Assembly (NCBI RefSeq): GCF_009725235.1
Contig: NZ_WJFC01000051.1
Coordinates: 5,995 to 69,994, forward strand
Source: Scytonema sp. UIC 10036
GTDB lineage: Bacteria > Cyanobacteriota > Cyanobacteriia > Cyanobacteriales > Nostocaceae
DNA: 64,000 bases
Reading direction: 5' to 3'
The first letter of the stretch is position 1. Each line of letters begins with the position of its first letter. Made by a program: the position numbers and the translations under genes. Below the pieces are notes generated by a model. The model had not been told where the DNA came from. It searched no databases and worked only from the letters and a program-made list of their open reading frames with translations. Shown piece by piece: positions 30,815-39,624 of the stretch.

Positions 30815-31012
30815 ATGAGACTACCAAAACTTGCTCCTCCTGTAAAAAGACCGGATATCATTTATCCCCATCGATCTGTAGATGTCATTCATGGCAGAGT
30901 CGAAGATTTAGTTGGCATTCGCATGGATTTATTACACGGAGCTAACTATAACGATCCTGCGGCTTTTAATTACAGTGCTTGTTCTGAATCTGCTTATGGA
31001 TGTGACGGCTAG
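30815..31012 (+). CDS. 65-aa PatB-like protein or precursor peptide
   Basis: ATG at 30815 with GGGAG 8 bases upstream. The peptide runs MRLPKLAPPVKRPDI, then RSVDVIHGRVEDLVGIRMDL, LHGANYNDPAAFNYS and the tail ACSESAYGCDG. From its length and its position after the protease genes I infer a PatB/AcyB/McaB-type accessory protein of cyanobactin clusters, whose role is unknown. The short Cys-containing C-terminus also allows a precursor-peptide reading. It starts 100 bases after the methyltransferase fusion and is probably in the same transcript. Confidence 0.6.
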   Translation: MRLPKLAPPVKRPDIIYPHRSVDVIHGRVEDLVGIRMDLLHGANYNDPAAFNYSACSESAYGCDG

Positions 31013-31313
31013 AGAATCTAATCACGCCAGATGCTAAGGCTAAGGGAAACCCGCTTTCGAGGACTGGTTCCCCCATAAAAGAGCGATTTTTTTGGGGGAG
31101 CTGGGGACATACGGTGCGGTAAAATAACTCAATGTCTGATTTCTCTGAACCCGTCATTTATCAACTGAAGGTAGTACTGATAGGTAGTACTGCTGGGCAT
31201 CAGCCGATTGAGCAAGTGAAGCTGTACTATTTTATGAAGTAATGCCTATGATTATAAATAAGAGCGAGTTTTTTGAAATAAGTTAAAAACTAAAATAAGG
31301 ATACTTTCCCATC
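31013..31313. other. 300-bp spacer in the RiPP-like operon
   Basis: It holds a weak 7-bp stem (TCCCCCA at 31069, TGGGGGA at 31093) and a direct repeat GGTAGTACTG (about 31164 and 31180). No gene is supported. It could separate the unit into two transcripts. Confidence 0.35.
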
Positions 31314-31484
31314 ATGGCAGAGAAGCAACCAGAACAGCCAGACAAAATTTCCAAAAAGATTGAATCTCATCTGTTAGCGACCGGACTAGAAGACTACGGT
31401 TTTTGGTGGCAGGAAATGCTCAAAGCACAAAAATCTTCTGAAAAAGAACAGAAACCCTTCCGCAGAGGTCGCATTTGGACTTAA
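31314..31484 (+). CDS. 56-aa PatC-like small protein
   Basis: ATG at 31314, with AAGGA 12 bases upstream. A polar start (MAEKQPEQPDKIS) is followed by KKIESHLLATGLEDYGFWWQ, an amphipathic helix ending in a Trp pair, then EMLKAQK and a basic tail ending GRIWT. It has no Cys and no GG site, so it does not look like a precursor. Size and placement after a PatB-like gene suggest the PatC/TenC/TruC type of accessory protein; that link is an inference from gene order and general look. Confidence 0.6.
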   Translation: MAEKQPEQPDKISKKIESHLLATGLEDYGFWWQEMLKAQKSSEKEQKPFRRGRIWT

Positions 31485-31749
31485 CAAGTAAGCAATGTCA
31501 GCTTTACCGAAAAGTTTTTCAGAACTCTTGCAGCATGAGCAATTCAGTCAATGCGAACCACCTGACAAAACACCCTCACCCATCAGCCTTTCAGACAGCA
31601 GGACTTCAAACTGCCAGATGGCGAGAGCAAATGGTAGGACTCAGAGACATTGGCTGAAACCCTCATGATTTCGTAAGATTTTGGTCTAGGGACTTCCAGG
31701 AAATAAAATATACAGTTAATTAAAATGATAATAATAATTATGTAAGGAG

Positions 31750-31778
31750 GGCAATGGTTGCCAACGGCAACCATTGCC
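31750..31778. terminator. Perfect 13-bp stem-loop downstream of RiPP-like operon
   Basis: GGCAATGGTTGCC and GGCAACCATTGCC form a perfect 13-bp stem with a 3-base loop, 270 bases after the last small gene. No T-run follows, so it may be a REP-like palindrome or a stability hairpin rather than an intrinsic terminator. Confidence 0.4.
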
Positions 31779-31852
31779 GTACCATTGTCAATTCAGGTTG
31801 TACAGCGCACGTAAAATCAAGGCTTCTGGGTAATGCCAGGGTAGAACATTAT

Positions 31853-32112
31853 TGTTTCTATACACCCTGTATTACACGGAAGAACCTGTCTTCATGTAAC
31901 ACCCTCGGTCGTGAATTCCTTCTCCATGTAATACACGCAACTCCTCGTTTTCTTTCTCCATGTATTACACCCTTACTTCCCTTCCTCCTTTCCCACGTAT
32001 TACATGGTATTAGCACAATCTCATCCTTTATGAGGTTTTTCCTTACCCTGTCAGGCATTAATTCCTCTCACCCTTCAATCAGGAGCGAACGTACAGTAAT
32101 TAGAGTCAAATA
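31853..32112 (-). repeat. Copy B of the ~260-bp non-coding element
   Basis: Reverse-strand partner of 22792-23045. The same leader blocks appear, then five GTGTAATACATGG-like words about 35-50 bases apart (near 31995, 31965, 31930, 31900, 31870). It begins at the stop codon of the upstream membrane-protein gene on the same strand. A 66-codon frame here is not conserved in copy A, so coding is unlikely. Confidence 0.7.
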
Positions 32113-32672
32113 GTTTGTCGCTTAGCAAAAAACACGTATTTGAGAAATAAAACTAACTTGATACTACAGTAAGCGATCGCCATCCCAAAAAGTACCCAAG
32201 TTATCTGTATTGAAGCAATCTGTAACATCCAAAGACTCACTAAAACGAGTCCCAGAACATCAGCAATTAGCACGTTGTAACGTTCGGAAACTTTCCAAGG
32301 CTGAATGTAAATTGCTGGTGACGTATAAATTTTGACTCCAGCCACTAAGTTAAACCATACCTGGCTCAACAAAATCAAAATCGAACCCCATCCCAGCCAA
32401 ATTGACGCTGTATAAAATCCTAAAAGTTCTATAAAAATTGTACTGGTAGTAATTTTCAAGAAAGTATCCAGACGGTTATCCTTAACTTGCTCCTTTGCCA
32501 TAGCAATTTGTTGCAAATCTTGAGCAGCCATCCGGGCTTGTTCTATACAAAACAAAAACATCCCAACAGCTAGTAGTTGATGGGTTAATTGCTGACCCCA
32601 AATAACTTGTCTCAATATACAAAGATTTGCCGGAAAGAATAGTAAAAATATCACTCCAGGAATTGGCAACAT
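32106..32672 (-). CDS. Membrane protein, 188 aa, unknown function
   Basis: At least four hydrophobic segments are visible (residues about 3-20, 30-45, 70-110, 130-185: VIFLLFFPANL, FIELLGFYTASIWLGW, VLGLVLVSLWMLQIA, FGMAIAYCSIKLVLFL). The loop MAAQDLQQIAMAKEQVKDNRLD is polar. No family is recognised. The stop codon coincides with the start of repeat copy B. Confidence 0.65.
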   Translation of the reverse strand: MLPIPGVIFLLFFPANLCILRQVIWGQQLTHQLLAVGMFLFCIEQARMAAQDLQQIAMAKEQVKDNRLDTFLKITTSTIFIELLGFYTASIWLGWGSILILLSQVWFNLVAGVKIYTSPAIYIQPWKVSERYNVLIADVLGLVLVSLWMLQIASIQITWVLFGMAIAYCSIKLVLFLKYVFFAKRQTI

Positions 32673-32907
32673 AAATAGTTACTCAGGGTTAAATAGATGA
32701 AAAATCTATCGTAGAGCGATCGCACAAGGTTTGGTTGGAGTACAATGCCACTTTTTTTTCCATCCGACGCGATCGCCATCTTTGAAATATCAATTGTAAT
32801 AATTAAGTATAATATGTATTTTTTCATTAGTAGTATTGGGTTGGGACAGTATAACTTAAATAGCTTCAGCCCCTCTCCTTCTATGTAGCTGGAGGGATTT
32901 TGCGGTC

Positions 32908-33348
32908 TTACTGCGACCTTTGTAGGGAAAAATTTGCTATTAATCGTATATCTTTTCTGCCCGCAGATGTGGAATTCAATTGGAAATTTGGAACTTGCTG
33001 TATTAAGGCTTCATCTAGTACCTGATACCCACTGGAACGAACTAGCCGGACGTTGATGGGTTTACCATTATTATCAACATCAAAAACAACTTCTACTCTG
33101 CCTTCAATACCCTGTTGCTGTGCGCTTTCTGGATATATGATGTTACATTTTATACAATTAGCAAAATCAAACAGTGAATTTTCTGGGTTTGGTTTTGGCT
33201 CTATAGCACTTGTACGATCGATTGTTTTACCAATCCCAGTTCCAAAAATTAGCCCAATTGCACCCAACATACTCAACTTTGTCAAAAAGATTCTGACGGT
33301 TTTTGGATTTATGCCGTTCATAATCCATAAATTGAATTGTTCAAACAT
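32908..33348 (-). CDS. TonB C-terminal domain protein
   Basis: About 147 residues from ATG 33348 (ATG 33321 is an alternative). A single N-terminal membrane helix (LSMLGAIGLIFGTGIG) is followed by a short linker and a TonB C-terminal domain: YPESAQQQGIEGRVEVVFDVD, NGKPINVRLVRSSGYQVLDEAL. TonB-type domains couple inner-membrane energy to outer-membrane transporters. The linker is much shorter than in true TonB, so periplasm-spanning ability is doubtful. No ExbB/ExbD nearby. Confidence 0.78.
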   Translation of the reverse strand: MFEQFNLWIMNGINPKTVRIFLTKLSMLGAIGLIFGTGIGKTIDRTSAIEPKPNPENSLFDFANCIKCNIIYPESAQQQGIEGRVEVVFDVDNNGKPINVRLVRSSGYQVLDEALIQQVPNFQLNSTSAGRKDIRLIANFSLQRSQ

Positions 33349-33678
33349 TATCGCACATTGGTAGAGTTGCTTAATTCGCGATAAAGAAGCGATTACGGAG
33401 TACAGCCGTATCGCGCAGCGCAAGCGGTACGCAGCTTATCGCACCTCAAGAACGAGGGCAATACGGTAGTAAGCGCAGTCATTGCTCGCTTGCCACTTTT
33501 TCTGACTTGATTGAATTGAGTTGGTCAAAATTGACAAGGTGCTATTTAACCAAAAACCAACTTCTTATGCCCCGTTCCAAATGCAATTTTCAACCTGGTT
33601 TTTGCGATTGCCTCCCTTGGGTGCTTCGCACCATCGCGTGGGTTTGAAACCAGTACTTATGCAATATATTTTACCCAA

Positions 33679-34674
33679 TTATTTATTTCTTCGCTGCCAT
33701 ACCATGTAAGCCAGAAAAGACGCTACAAACAAGGCAAGCGGTGGTTGAGGTTCTGGAATCGGAGTTATTCCAACTGGGATACTTTTAGCAAAAACTCCAA
33801 AGTTATTGCCATTGAAGCGTTCTTGTCCGGATGGATTATTGAGCAACTGAGGATTACCAAACTCATCCTGACGTACCATAGTTGTAGAACCACCGCCATC
33901 CAGGTTGAGTCCTTGAAATGACCCAAATCGAGTCAGCCACTCTGCCGTCTCATACAAAGTTGCACCTTCACTAAATCCTGGTTGGCGACCATCAATTGTG
34001 ATAAGAATCAAATATTGCTCGTCTTGCGATAAACCAACAGCAGTCCTGGGATTGAGACCAGCAAATGCATCAATAGGATTGAAATCTACAGTAATTTGTC
34101 CGTCAAGAAGCAGACGCGGACTTGCAGAGACTGCGGTAAAGACATTTGAGAAATCGTCCGTGACACTAGTCTTGACAATCTGGGAGCGGTTATCTTGTCC
34201 AATAAGAAGCGAACCAGCTAATTCATTCTGAGGTAAGGCAATCTCATCAGGTGGGGATACGATTTCACCTTTTGATATAGCTAAACCAAGGAGATCTTTG
34301 GGTTCTGGTGCAGCCGCACAACATGGAGCAAAAAAATTGGCATTGACTGCAACTTGAACGCCAGAAGAAACTAAAAAATCACTTGTCGTTTGACCAAATG
34401 TTTCAAGTTCAGCGTCCCTATTGGAAGGTGTTGAGAAGAACGCGATCTCTGGATTGAACAAATCAATACGCAATGCATTAACTTTCTGCAATCTTGGTTC
34501 AGAAGCATCAGAAGAACCAGTCGCGTAGTCTATTCCCTGAAAGATTGGCTTCCATGATTCAACTAAAATTGCTGCCTCAACGCCTTGGGGTACAGCTAGT
34601 AAAATTGCAACAGAGTAGAGCAACGCCTTAAACCGATCGCTTACCAAGTTGCTTATAGCTGTTCGTCGATCCAT
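33679..34674 (-). CDS. Phosphodiester glycosidase (NAGPA-like) with PEP-CTERM-like tail
   Basis: About 331 residues from ATG 34674, preceded by AAGGAAA. A signal peptide (LLYSVAILLAVPQGVEA) leads to a NAGPA/DUF2233-type domain with NPRTAVGLS, LILITIDGRQPGFSEGATL and LNLDGGGSTTMV, the catalytic-region signature. The C-terminus PIPEPQPPLALFVASFLAYM followed by WQRRNK is a PEP-CTERM-like sorting signal. The protein is probably exported and anchored or sorted by an exosortase. Substrate unknown; the family cleaves GlcNAc phosphodiesters or exopolysaccharide links. Confidence 0.85.
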   Translation of the reverse strand: MDRRTAISNLVSDRFKALLYSVAILLAVPQGVEAAILVESWKPIFQGIDYATGSSDASEPRLQKVNALRIDLFNPEIAFFSTPSNRDAELETFGQTTSDFLVSSGVQVAVNANFFAPCCAAAPEPKDLLGLAISKGEIVSPPDEIALPQNELAGSLLIGQDNRSQIVKTSVTDDFSNVFTAVSASPRLLLDGQITVDFNPIDAFAGLNPRTAVGLSQDEQYLILITIDGRQPGFSEGATLYETAEWLTRFGSFQGLNLDGGGSTTMVRQDEFGNPQLLNNPSGQERFNGNNFGVFAKSIPVGITPIPEPQPPLALFVASFLAYMVWQRRNK

Positions 34675-35185
34675 AACGCTTTCCTTAAGCACGATTATAA
34701 AACTCCATATCAGGGATATAGAACACAGGCACACTTTATATTGAAAAGGAGCGGAGTTAAAAGAGGTTTAAGGTCGTGTTATGTCTATAAAAGACATTTC
34801 TAGAAATTAATCATGCATTACCCAAAAGTCTTGGTAGGGGTGCAAGACATGAAAAATGACCCAGCAATACTACTCCCTTTCCGCCCGAAGATTACCTATT
34901 TAAATGAACCATAAAGACGCAAAGAGCAAGGGAGTAAGAGGATAGGTGTGCGCTCGGCTCCGCTTAACGAATGACAGCCGTATCGCACCATAAGTAGTTT
35001 GGTATACAAGTACGGCAAAAAATACGCAGTTATAGATGAAAGTTTGTAACAAATTACAAGAATTCGCAGAAAAATAGCTTTTTAGCACGGATTTATACTG
35101 AGGGGGCAGAAGTCTTCTATTTTCACTATAGAGGTTAAAAAAGGATAATTCACAGTCGTTACTAAAACATCTGGTGCATTAAGTT
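34675..35185. other. Intergenic region
   Basis: About 510 bases. No supported gene. The segment near 34913 (AAAGACGCAAAGAG) resembles dispersed repeat fragments elsewhere in the window. The last 100 bases are the leader of the exported 168-residue protein. Confidence 0.35.
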
Positions 35186-35692
35186 ATGAAAAATTCCGTA
35201 AATCTTCTACTAAAATGTCAATCACGCTACTCTGTAGTTACAAAAACCTTTTGTGCTGTTCTTATATTCAATACACTTATCAACCCTGTGTTTGCACAAT
35301 CTACAGATCCAGATAAACCAACACCCCTAAGTTCAAATGAGATTACAGGTCGCATAAATATCGAGGGAAGTGAAAACTACTACACATTCACAGCACTACC
35401 AGGGGAAATTGTAGTCAAACTAGATGTGCGACCGGAAAGCCAAGATATTGGAATTTCAGATACTGAAGTTGTTTTACTGACAAAAGATGCTGAGAAAATT
35501 GAGCGTGTATATGCATCTGCAAGTCGTCGCCGTGGCAGTAGTAGATCTGTTAAACGTGTGCGATTTACCCGTGAAACACCTGTTATAATCCGAATCCTAG
35601 CACGCATCCCTTCAGGATACAAAACTACTGAAGCTTCTTATAGAATACAGTTAGAAGGAAATTTCAAAACTCTACCAAGAGTTAGCAAATAG
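35186..35692 (+). CDS. Exported beta-sandwich protein (PPC-like), 168 aa
   Basis: Signal peptide over about 37 residues (CAVLIFNTLINPVFAQ, cleavage likely after VFA). The mature part has ITGRINIEGSENYYTFTALPGE and strands typical of bacterial pre-peptidase C-terminal-like domains, with a basic loop SRRRGSSRSVKRVR. No catalytic residues are evident. Likely periplasmic or secreted binding role; no family certain. Confidence 0.65.
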   Translation: MKNSVNLLLKCQSRYSVVTKTFCAVLIFNTLINPVFAQSTDPDKPTPLSSNEITGRINIEGSENYYTFTALPGEIVVKLDVRPESQDIGISDTEVVLLTKDAEKIERVYASASRRRGSSRSVKRVRFTRETPVIIRILARIPSGYKTTEASYRIQLEGNFKTLPRVSK

Positions 35693-35802
35693 AGATTTCT
35701 AAAAACGGTATTTCGTTCGCTGCCTTTACAACTGCGATCGCCGCATCTCGACTTTATTATTAGGTTGAGGCTTCATGCAAGCAATACTTTAAGGAGTCAT
35801 CA

Positions 35803-36255
35803 ATGGAATTGCTTTTTCAGATTTCGTTCTTAATTCTTTCTTCTCTTTTTACTGGAATTGTACTATTTCTTTCTACGGTTCTTCGAGAAACATTTAACAC
35901 CATCACAGAAGAACAGTATTATTCCGTTTATTCAGAAATTATTGTCAGAGGAAGAAAATCAATTTTTATTAACACGATTGTGCTAGTCCCGATTCTGATA
36001 TTTTCAGCATATATTATTTGTGGTTTTAGAAACTTATTCTTTCTCATTGGAGCGGTGCTATATATATTAGGTTCTTTTGTGTCATCAAGATTTATAAATG
36101 AACCCGCATATACAAAATTACTCAAAATGGATAGAAACGAGCAAGCGGGAATGATTGAAATTCGTGACTTACTTAATAAAGGTAATATAACCAGAACAAT
36201 TTTATCTTTTTTTGGTATACTATTAGTCGGAATCTCAATTTATTGGAATGGGTAA
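35803..36255 (+). CDS. Four-helix membrane protein, 150 aa
   Basis: AAGGAG 7 bases ahead of the ATG supports the start. Four hydrophobic segments (LLFQISFLILSSLFTGIVLF, SIFINTIVLVPILIFSAYII, NLFFLIGAVLYILGSF, TILSFFGILLVGISIYW). The layout recalls DUF1772-type proteins, but the match is not certain. Same strand as the exported protein upstream, 110 bases apart. Confidence 0.7.
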   Translation: MELLFQISFLILSSLFTGIVLFLSTVLRETFNTITEEQYYSVYSEIIVRGRKSIFINTIVLVPILIFSAYIICGFRNLFFLIGAVLYILGSFVSSRFINEPAYTKLLKMDRNEQAGMIEIRDLLNKGNITRTILSFFGILLVGISIYWNG

Positions 36256-36309
36256 TGAAAGCAGAACCAAGAAATTTTCTACGCTATAGGAATTGCACTC
36301 TCGCTTCCA

Positions 36310-36648
36310 TTACCTAACAGCAGGCAGTATATTTTCTATGCCTGCTTCTGGTCGTTGTTGTATCCGCTCGTTTCTTCTCTGGAATTCGGTTATGTACGGT
36401 TCGCTAAACTGTTTAATTGCTCTTGCTTCTTCAAGTCTGTACTTAATGCGTGCATTCAACTGGCGCACTTGTTGATTGAGACGTAGTTTTAATCGAACTT
36501 CGGATTCTAGCTTTTGTTGGTTCGATATATTTAATTTATAAATCTGTGATTCTTGTTGTTGTGCCAGGGTGGTTGTAGGTGTGAGAATTAAAACCCAAGC
36601 AATTAAAAATGTTGCTATACTCCTAGTTAACCTCATAATTTCATTCAC
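36310..36648 (-). CDS. Exported small helical protein, 112 aa
   Basis: N-terminal signal peptide (SIATFLIAWVLILTPTTTLAQ) followed by about 80 residues of charged helix (KLESEVRLKLRLNQQVRQLN), likely coiled coil. No known domain. Start may be the second Met (MRLTRS). It converges with the membrane protein upstream of it. Confidence 0.6.
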   Translation of the reverse strand: MNEIMRLTRSIATFLIAWVLILTPTTTLAQQQESQIYKLNISNQQKLESEVRLKLRLNQQVRQLNARIKYRLEEARAIKQFSEPYITEFQRRNERIQQRPEAGIENILPAVR

Positions 36649-37084
36649 TTGTTACATCCAAATAGTAACCTAGTACTTTGCTAACTTCTATATATTTATT
36701 CAGGTAATACCTTCTGTTTTATGTAAGTTGTTGATTTTTTGTAACTTGAGCTTTGCAGGATCGGTAGCAGCAACACGGCTCCAATTACTTAAGTCAACTT
36801 TAGTAAAACCTTGACCTTTAGTTAATCATAGGTTGATAATTTCAAGTAGCAAGCTGTATGATTTCTGCAAAAGTAAGTGCATTTCTATGGGTGATTATTG
36901 GTGAATTGGACTAAATGTTTACCAGTAGTGGGGATAGCACATAGTTGCCAAAAAAGAAGTTATCAAGTTGCACTTGAGATGATTCAAGCAAAAATCTCTG
37001 GCATTATTGTATAAATTAAATCTCAATAATTACTGAGTTCTTGATAATTCAACTTATTAGTAGTAAATCTTGATGGAGGTGCAG
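36649..37084. other. Intergenic region upstream of phoD
   Basis: About 435 bases with no supported gene. It should hold the phoD promoter; I could not pick a convincing Pho box (8-bp direct repeats). Confidence 0.35.
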
Positions 37085-38665
37085 ATGAATAGCTTCAATT
37101 TTGAGCGTATGCGATCGCATCAGATCAAACGGCGGCAAGTTTTAATTGGAGCCAGCGTTCTAACCGGTTTAGCTGCATCTAATCACTGGCATAAGAGAGT
37201 TGTTGCCCAACCTGTATTTTCTGCCTATCCTTTCAGTTTGGGTGTTGCTTCAGGGGATCCACTACCGGATAGTGTGGTATTGTGGACGCGGTTAGCTCCA
37301 GATCCACTGAATGGTGGAGGAATGCCGTCTGCAAATGTGCCCGTACAGTGGCAAATTGCTGCCGATGAAAATATGCGACAAGTCGTCTATCGAGGCACAG
37401 AGATGGCTGTGCCGAAATTCGGACATTCCGTTCACGTAGAAGTTGGGGGATTGCAACCAGCCCGTTGGTATTGGTATCAGTTTAAGGTAGGGAATGAAGT
37501 GAGTCAGATTGGAAGGACTCGCACCACTCCCAAGAAGCGCGATCGCGTTAAGCGCTTCCGTTTTGCCTTTGCTTCGTGCCAGAACTGGGAGGAGGGCTTT
37601 TACACTGCCTATAAGTACATGGCAAAAGACGAGCTCGATTTGGTTGTGCATTTGGGTGACTATATTTATGAAGGACCACCAAGTGCGACGGCGGTGCGAC
37701 CTCATGAAGGCACTAGCGAACCAGTGACGTTGTTTGAATATCGCAACCGCTATGCCCAGTACAAGGGCGACTCCAATCTGCAAGCAGCTCACGCAGCTTT
37801 TCCCTGGATAGTGACTTGGGATGACCATGAAGTGGACAACAACTACGCTAATGATATTCCCCAAGACCCCGAACAACAATCGCGTAAGAATTTCCTAGCG
37901 CGGCGGGTGGCGGCATACCAGGCGTACTACGAACATATGCCACTGCGTCGGTTTTCTATCCCCACCGGAGCAAATATGCAACTCTATCGACGTCTTAGCT
38001 TCGGCTCTCTAGTTGAATTTAACGTTTTAGATACCCGCCAATACCGCACTGACCAACCCTGCAATGATGGTACAAAACCTCGCTGTCCTTCCGTTCTCGC
38101 TCCCAATGCTACACTAACTGGAGCAGAACAGGAGCGGTGGTTGTTTGATGGACTAAAGCGATCGCGTGCTCGCTGGAATGTGCTAGCTCAGCAGGTCTTG
38201 ATGAGTCAAGTAGACAGAACACGAGGTCCAGAGCAAACCTTTTCTATGGATATGTGGGCTGGCTATGTCGCGCAGCGCAATCGTATATTGAGATTCTTGC
38301 AAGAAAGCAAAATTTCAAATCCAATAGTTCTTACAGGTGATATCCATTCTAACTGGGTTTCCGACCTCAAGACTGATTTTGATAATCCAGAATCACCAGT
38401 TGTAGGAACGGAATTTGTTGGCACTTCGATCAGTTCTGGAGGTGATGGTTCTGACACAAATCCAAGGTTTGAACCTTATTTGCCAGAGAATCCATGGATC
38501 AAATTCTATAATTCGCAGCGCGGCTACGTTCGTTGCGACATTACGCCAGAACGCTGGCAGTCCGATTACCGCGTTATGGCGGCTGTGACTACACCAGATG
38601 CCCCCATGAGTACCAGAGCTTCATTTGTTGTTGAGGATGGGCAACCTGGAGCGCAACAAGTGTAA
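37085..38665 (+). CDS. phoD: Alkaline phosphatase PhoD
   Basis: 526 residues from ATG 37085, chosen because GGAGG lies 5 bases upstream; earlier TTG/ATG codons overlap that site. A Tat signal with twin Arg (KRRQVLIGASVLTGLAA) is followed by the PhoD N-terminal beta domain (FSLGVASGDPLPDSVVLWTRL). Then comes the metallophosphatase core with FAFASCQNWEEG, HLGDYIYEG, TWDDHEVDNNYA and LTGDIHSNW. PhoD hydrolyses phosphodiesters and monoesters in the periplasm or outside the cell, typically under phosphate starvation. Confidence 0.95.
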   Translation: MNSFNFERMRSHQIKRRQVLIGASVLTGLAASNHWHKRVVAQPVFSAYPFSLGVASGDPLPDSVVLWTRLAPDPLNGGGMPSANVPVQWQIAADENMRQVVYRGTEMAVPKFGHSVHVEVGGLQPARWYWYQFKVGNEVSQIGRTRTTPKKRDRVKRFRFAFASCQNWEEGFYTAYKYMAKDELDLVVHLGDYIYEGPPSATAVRPHEGTSEPVTLFEYRNRYAQYKGDSNLQAAHAAFPWIVTWDDHEVDNNYANDIPQDPEQQSRKNFLARRVAAYQAYYEHMPLRRFSIPTGANMQLYRRLSFGSLVEFNVLDTRQYRTDQPCNDGTKPRCPSVLAPNATLTGAEQERWLFDGLKRSRARWNVLAQQVLMSQVDRTRGPEQTFSMDMWAGYVAQRNRILRFLQESKISNPIVLTGDIHSNWVSDLKTDFDNPESPVVGTEFVGTSISSGGDGSDTNPRFEPYLPENPWIKFYNSQRGYVRCDITPERWQSDYRVMAAVTTPDAPMSTRASFVVEDGQPGAQQV

Positions 38666-38852
38666 AGCAATTATATAGATATTTAGAGTCAGTAGGGGCT
38701 AGTAACTCCTACTTTAGAACCAAGAGGCAAAAAAATTGTCTCTTCATCAAGATGTGCGATCGCCAACAGAACTCAAACTCGTCAAGAGTAGCAAGGCGGA
38801 GACTGTAATACATAACTAGCGATGAAGAATCGCTGGCTTATCGTTCAGTTGG

Positions 38853-38915
38853 CTTATCGCTCACTTTCATTATGATGATAATCGTCAAAATTTACAAAAA
38901 GTGATGAGCGATAAG
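38853..38915. promoter_or_regulatory. Stem-loop upstream of trxA
   Basis: CTTATCGCTCACTTT and AAAGTGATGAGCGATAAG pair with a 3-base bulge around a 30-base loop, ending 92 bases before the thioredoxin start. It could be a terminator-like structure or 5' leader hairpin; the neighbouring GGCTTATCG words (from 38836 and 38851) repeat its arm. Confidence 0.4.
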
Positions 38916-39007
38916 ATATCGGATCTGATTTAGAGAGACAGAGTGTACTATATACTAACTTTTATGAACTACAAACAATATGAAAGCATCAATAAAAAGG
39001 AGCATCT

Positions 39008-39328
39008 ATGAAAACAGTTGAATACATTACTGAATCAGAATTTGATTCCCTTTTAAAGGGCGACTCCCCAGTTGTGTTTGACTTTACAGCCACTTGGTGC
39101 GGACCTTGTAAGATGATTGCTCCTCTAATAGATAAATTGGCTGAAGAATATGAAGACCGTGCAAAAGTAGTTAAGGTAGACCTTGACCAGAACCAAAGCC
39201 TTGCCAAAAGATTAGGCATTCGCAGTATCCCCACAGTCATGATTTACAAAAATGGAACTCTCATGGAAACCATTGTTGGGGTAACCCCTTACGAAACATT
39301 CACAAAAGCTCTAACAAAGTTGCTTTGA
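39008..39328 (+). CDS. trxA: Thioredoxin
   Basis: 106 residues, the usual size. The active site ATWCGPCKM has Cys31 and Cys34; the cis-Pro is in IRSIPTVMIYKNG and the buried Asp in VVFDFTATW. It is a disulfide reductase acting in the cytosol. AAAAAGGAG gives a strong RBS. Monocistronic; cyanobacteria carry several trx genes, so the subtype (m, x, y) is uncertain. Confidence 0.95.
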   Translation: MKTVEYITESEFDSLLKGDSPVVFDFTATWCGPCKMIAPLIDKLAEEYEDRAKVVKVDLDQNQSLAKRLGIRSIPTVMIYKNGTLMETIVGVTPYETFTKALTKLL

Positions 39329-39437
39329 TGCGAGTATAGACCAACTTGGTGAGAAAGTGGCGAACGCGATCTGAGCCGCCATGCTAGGCTAAAAACCTTG
39401 TTCAGAGCGAGTTGTATCGGGAAAGGCACGTTGCCTC

Positions 39438-39624
39438 GGTTCTTCCGTACTTAGTGGGCTAAATTATCAATAAGCTTCGTATCTGAACCTGATTGTATGG
39501 GATTTCAATGCGGTGATTAAGTGCTTTATGGATCGATCTAGCTTAGATAATGCTTAAAAAGCTGACTACACAAAGCTGTCAAAAAAGTTTTAGATGAAAT
39601 TAGCCCACTAAGTACGGAAGAACC
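39438..39624. mobile_element. MITE-like element with 24-bp terminal inverted repeats
   Basis: GGTTCTTCCGTACTTAGTGGGCTA (read in two parts: GGTTCTTCCGTAC, TTAGTGGGCTA) at 39438-39461 is exactly repeated in inverse at 39601-39624. The 139 bases between have no gene. A related 30-base word with 26 matches lies at 43271-43300, so the arm belongs to a repeat family. Confidence 0.65.

Noticed and set aside
31475..31666. Short frames after the PatC-like gene (including an ATG at 31495)
   Set aside because: Polar, motif-free and without RBS; could be the decayed start of a lost gene but cannot be supported.
31858..32058. 66-codon frame inside repeat copy B
   Set aside because: Its codons are the repeated words themselves and copy A has an early stop, so it is not conserved as protein.
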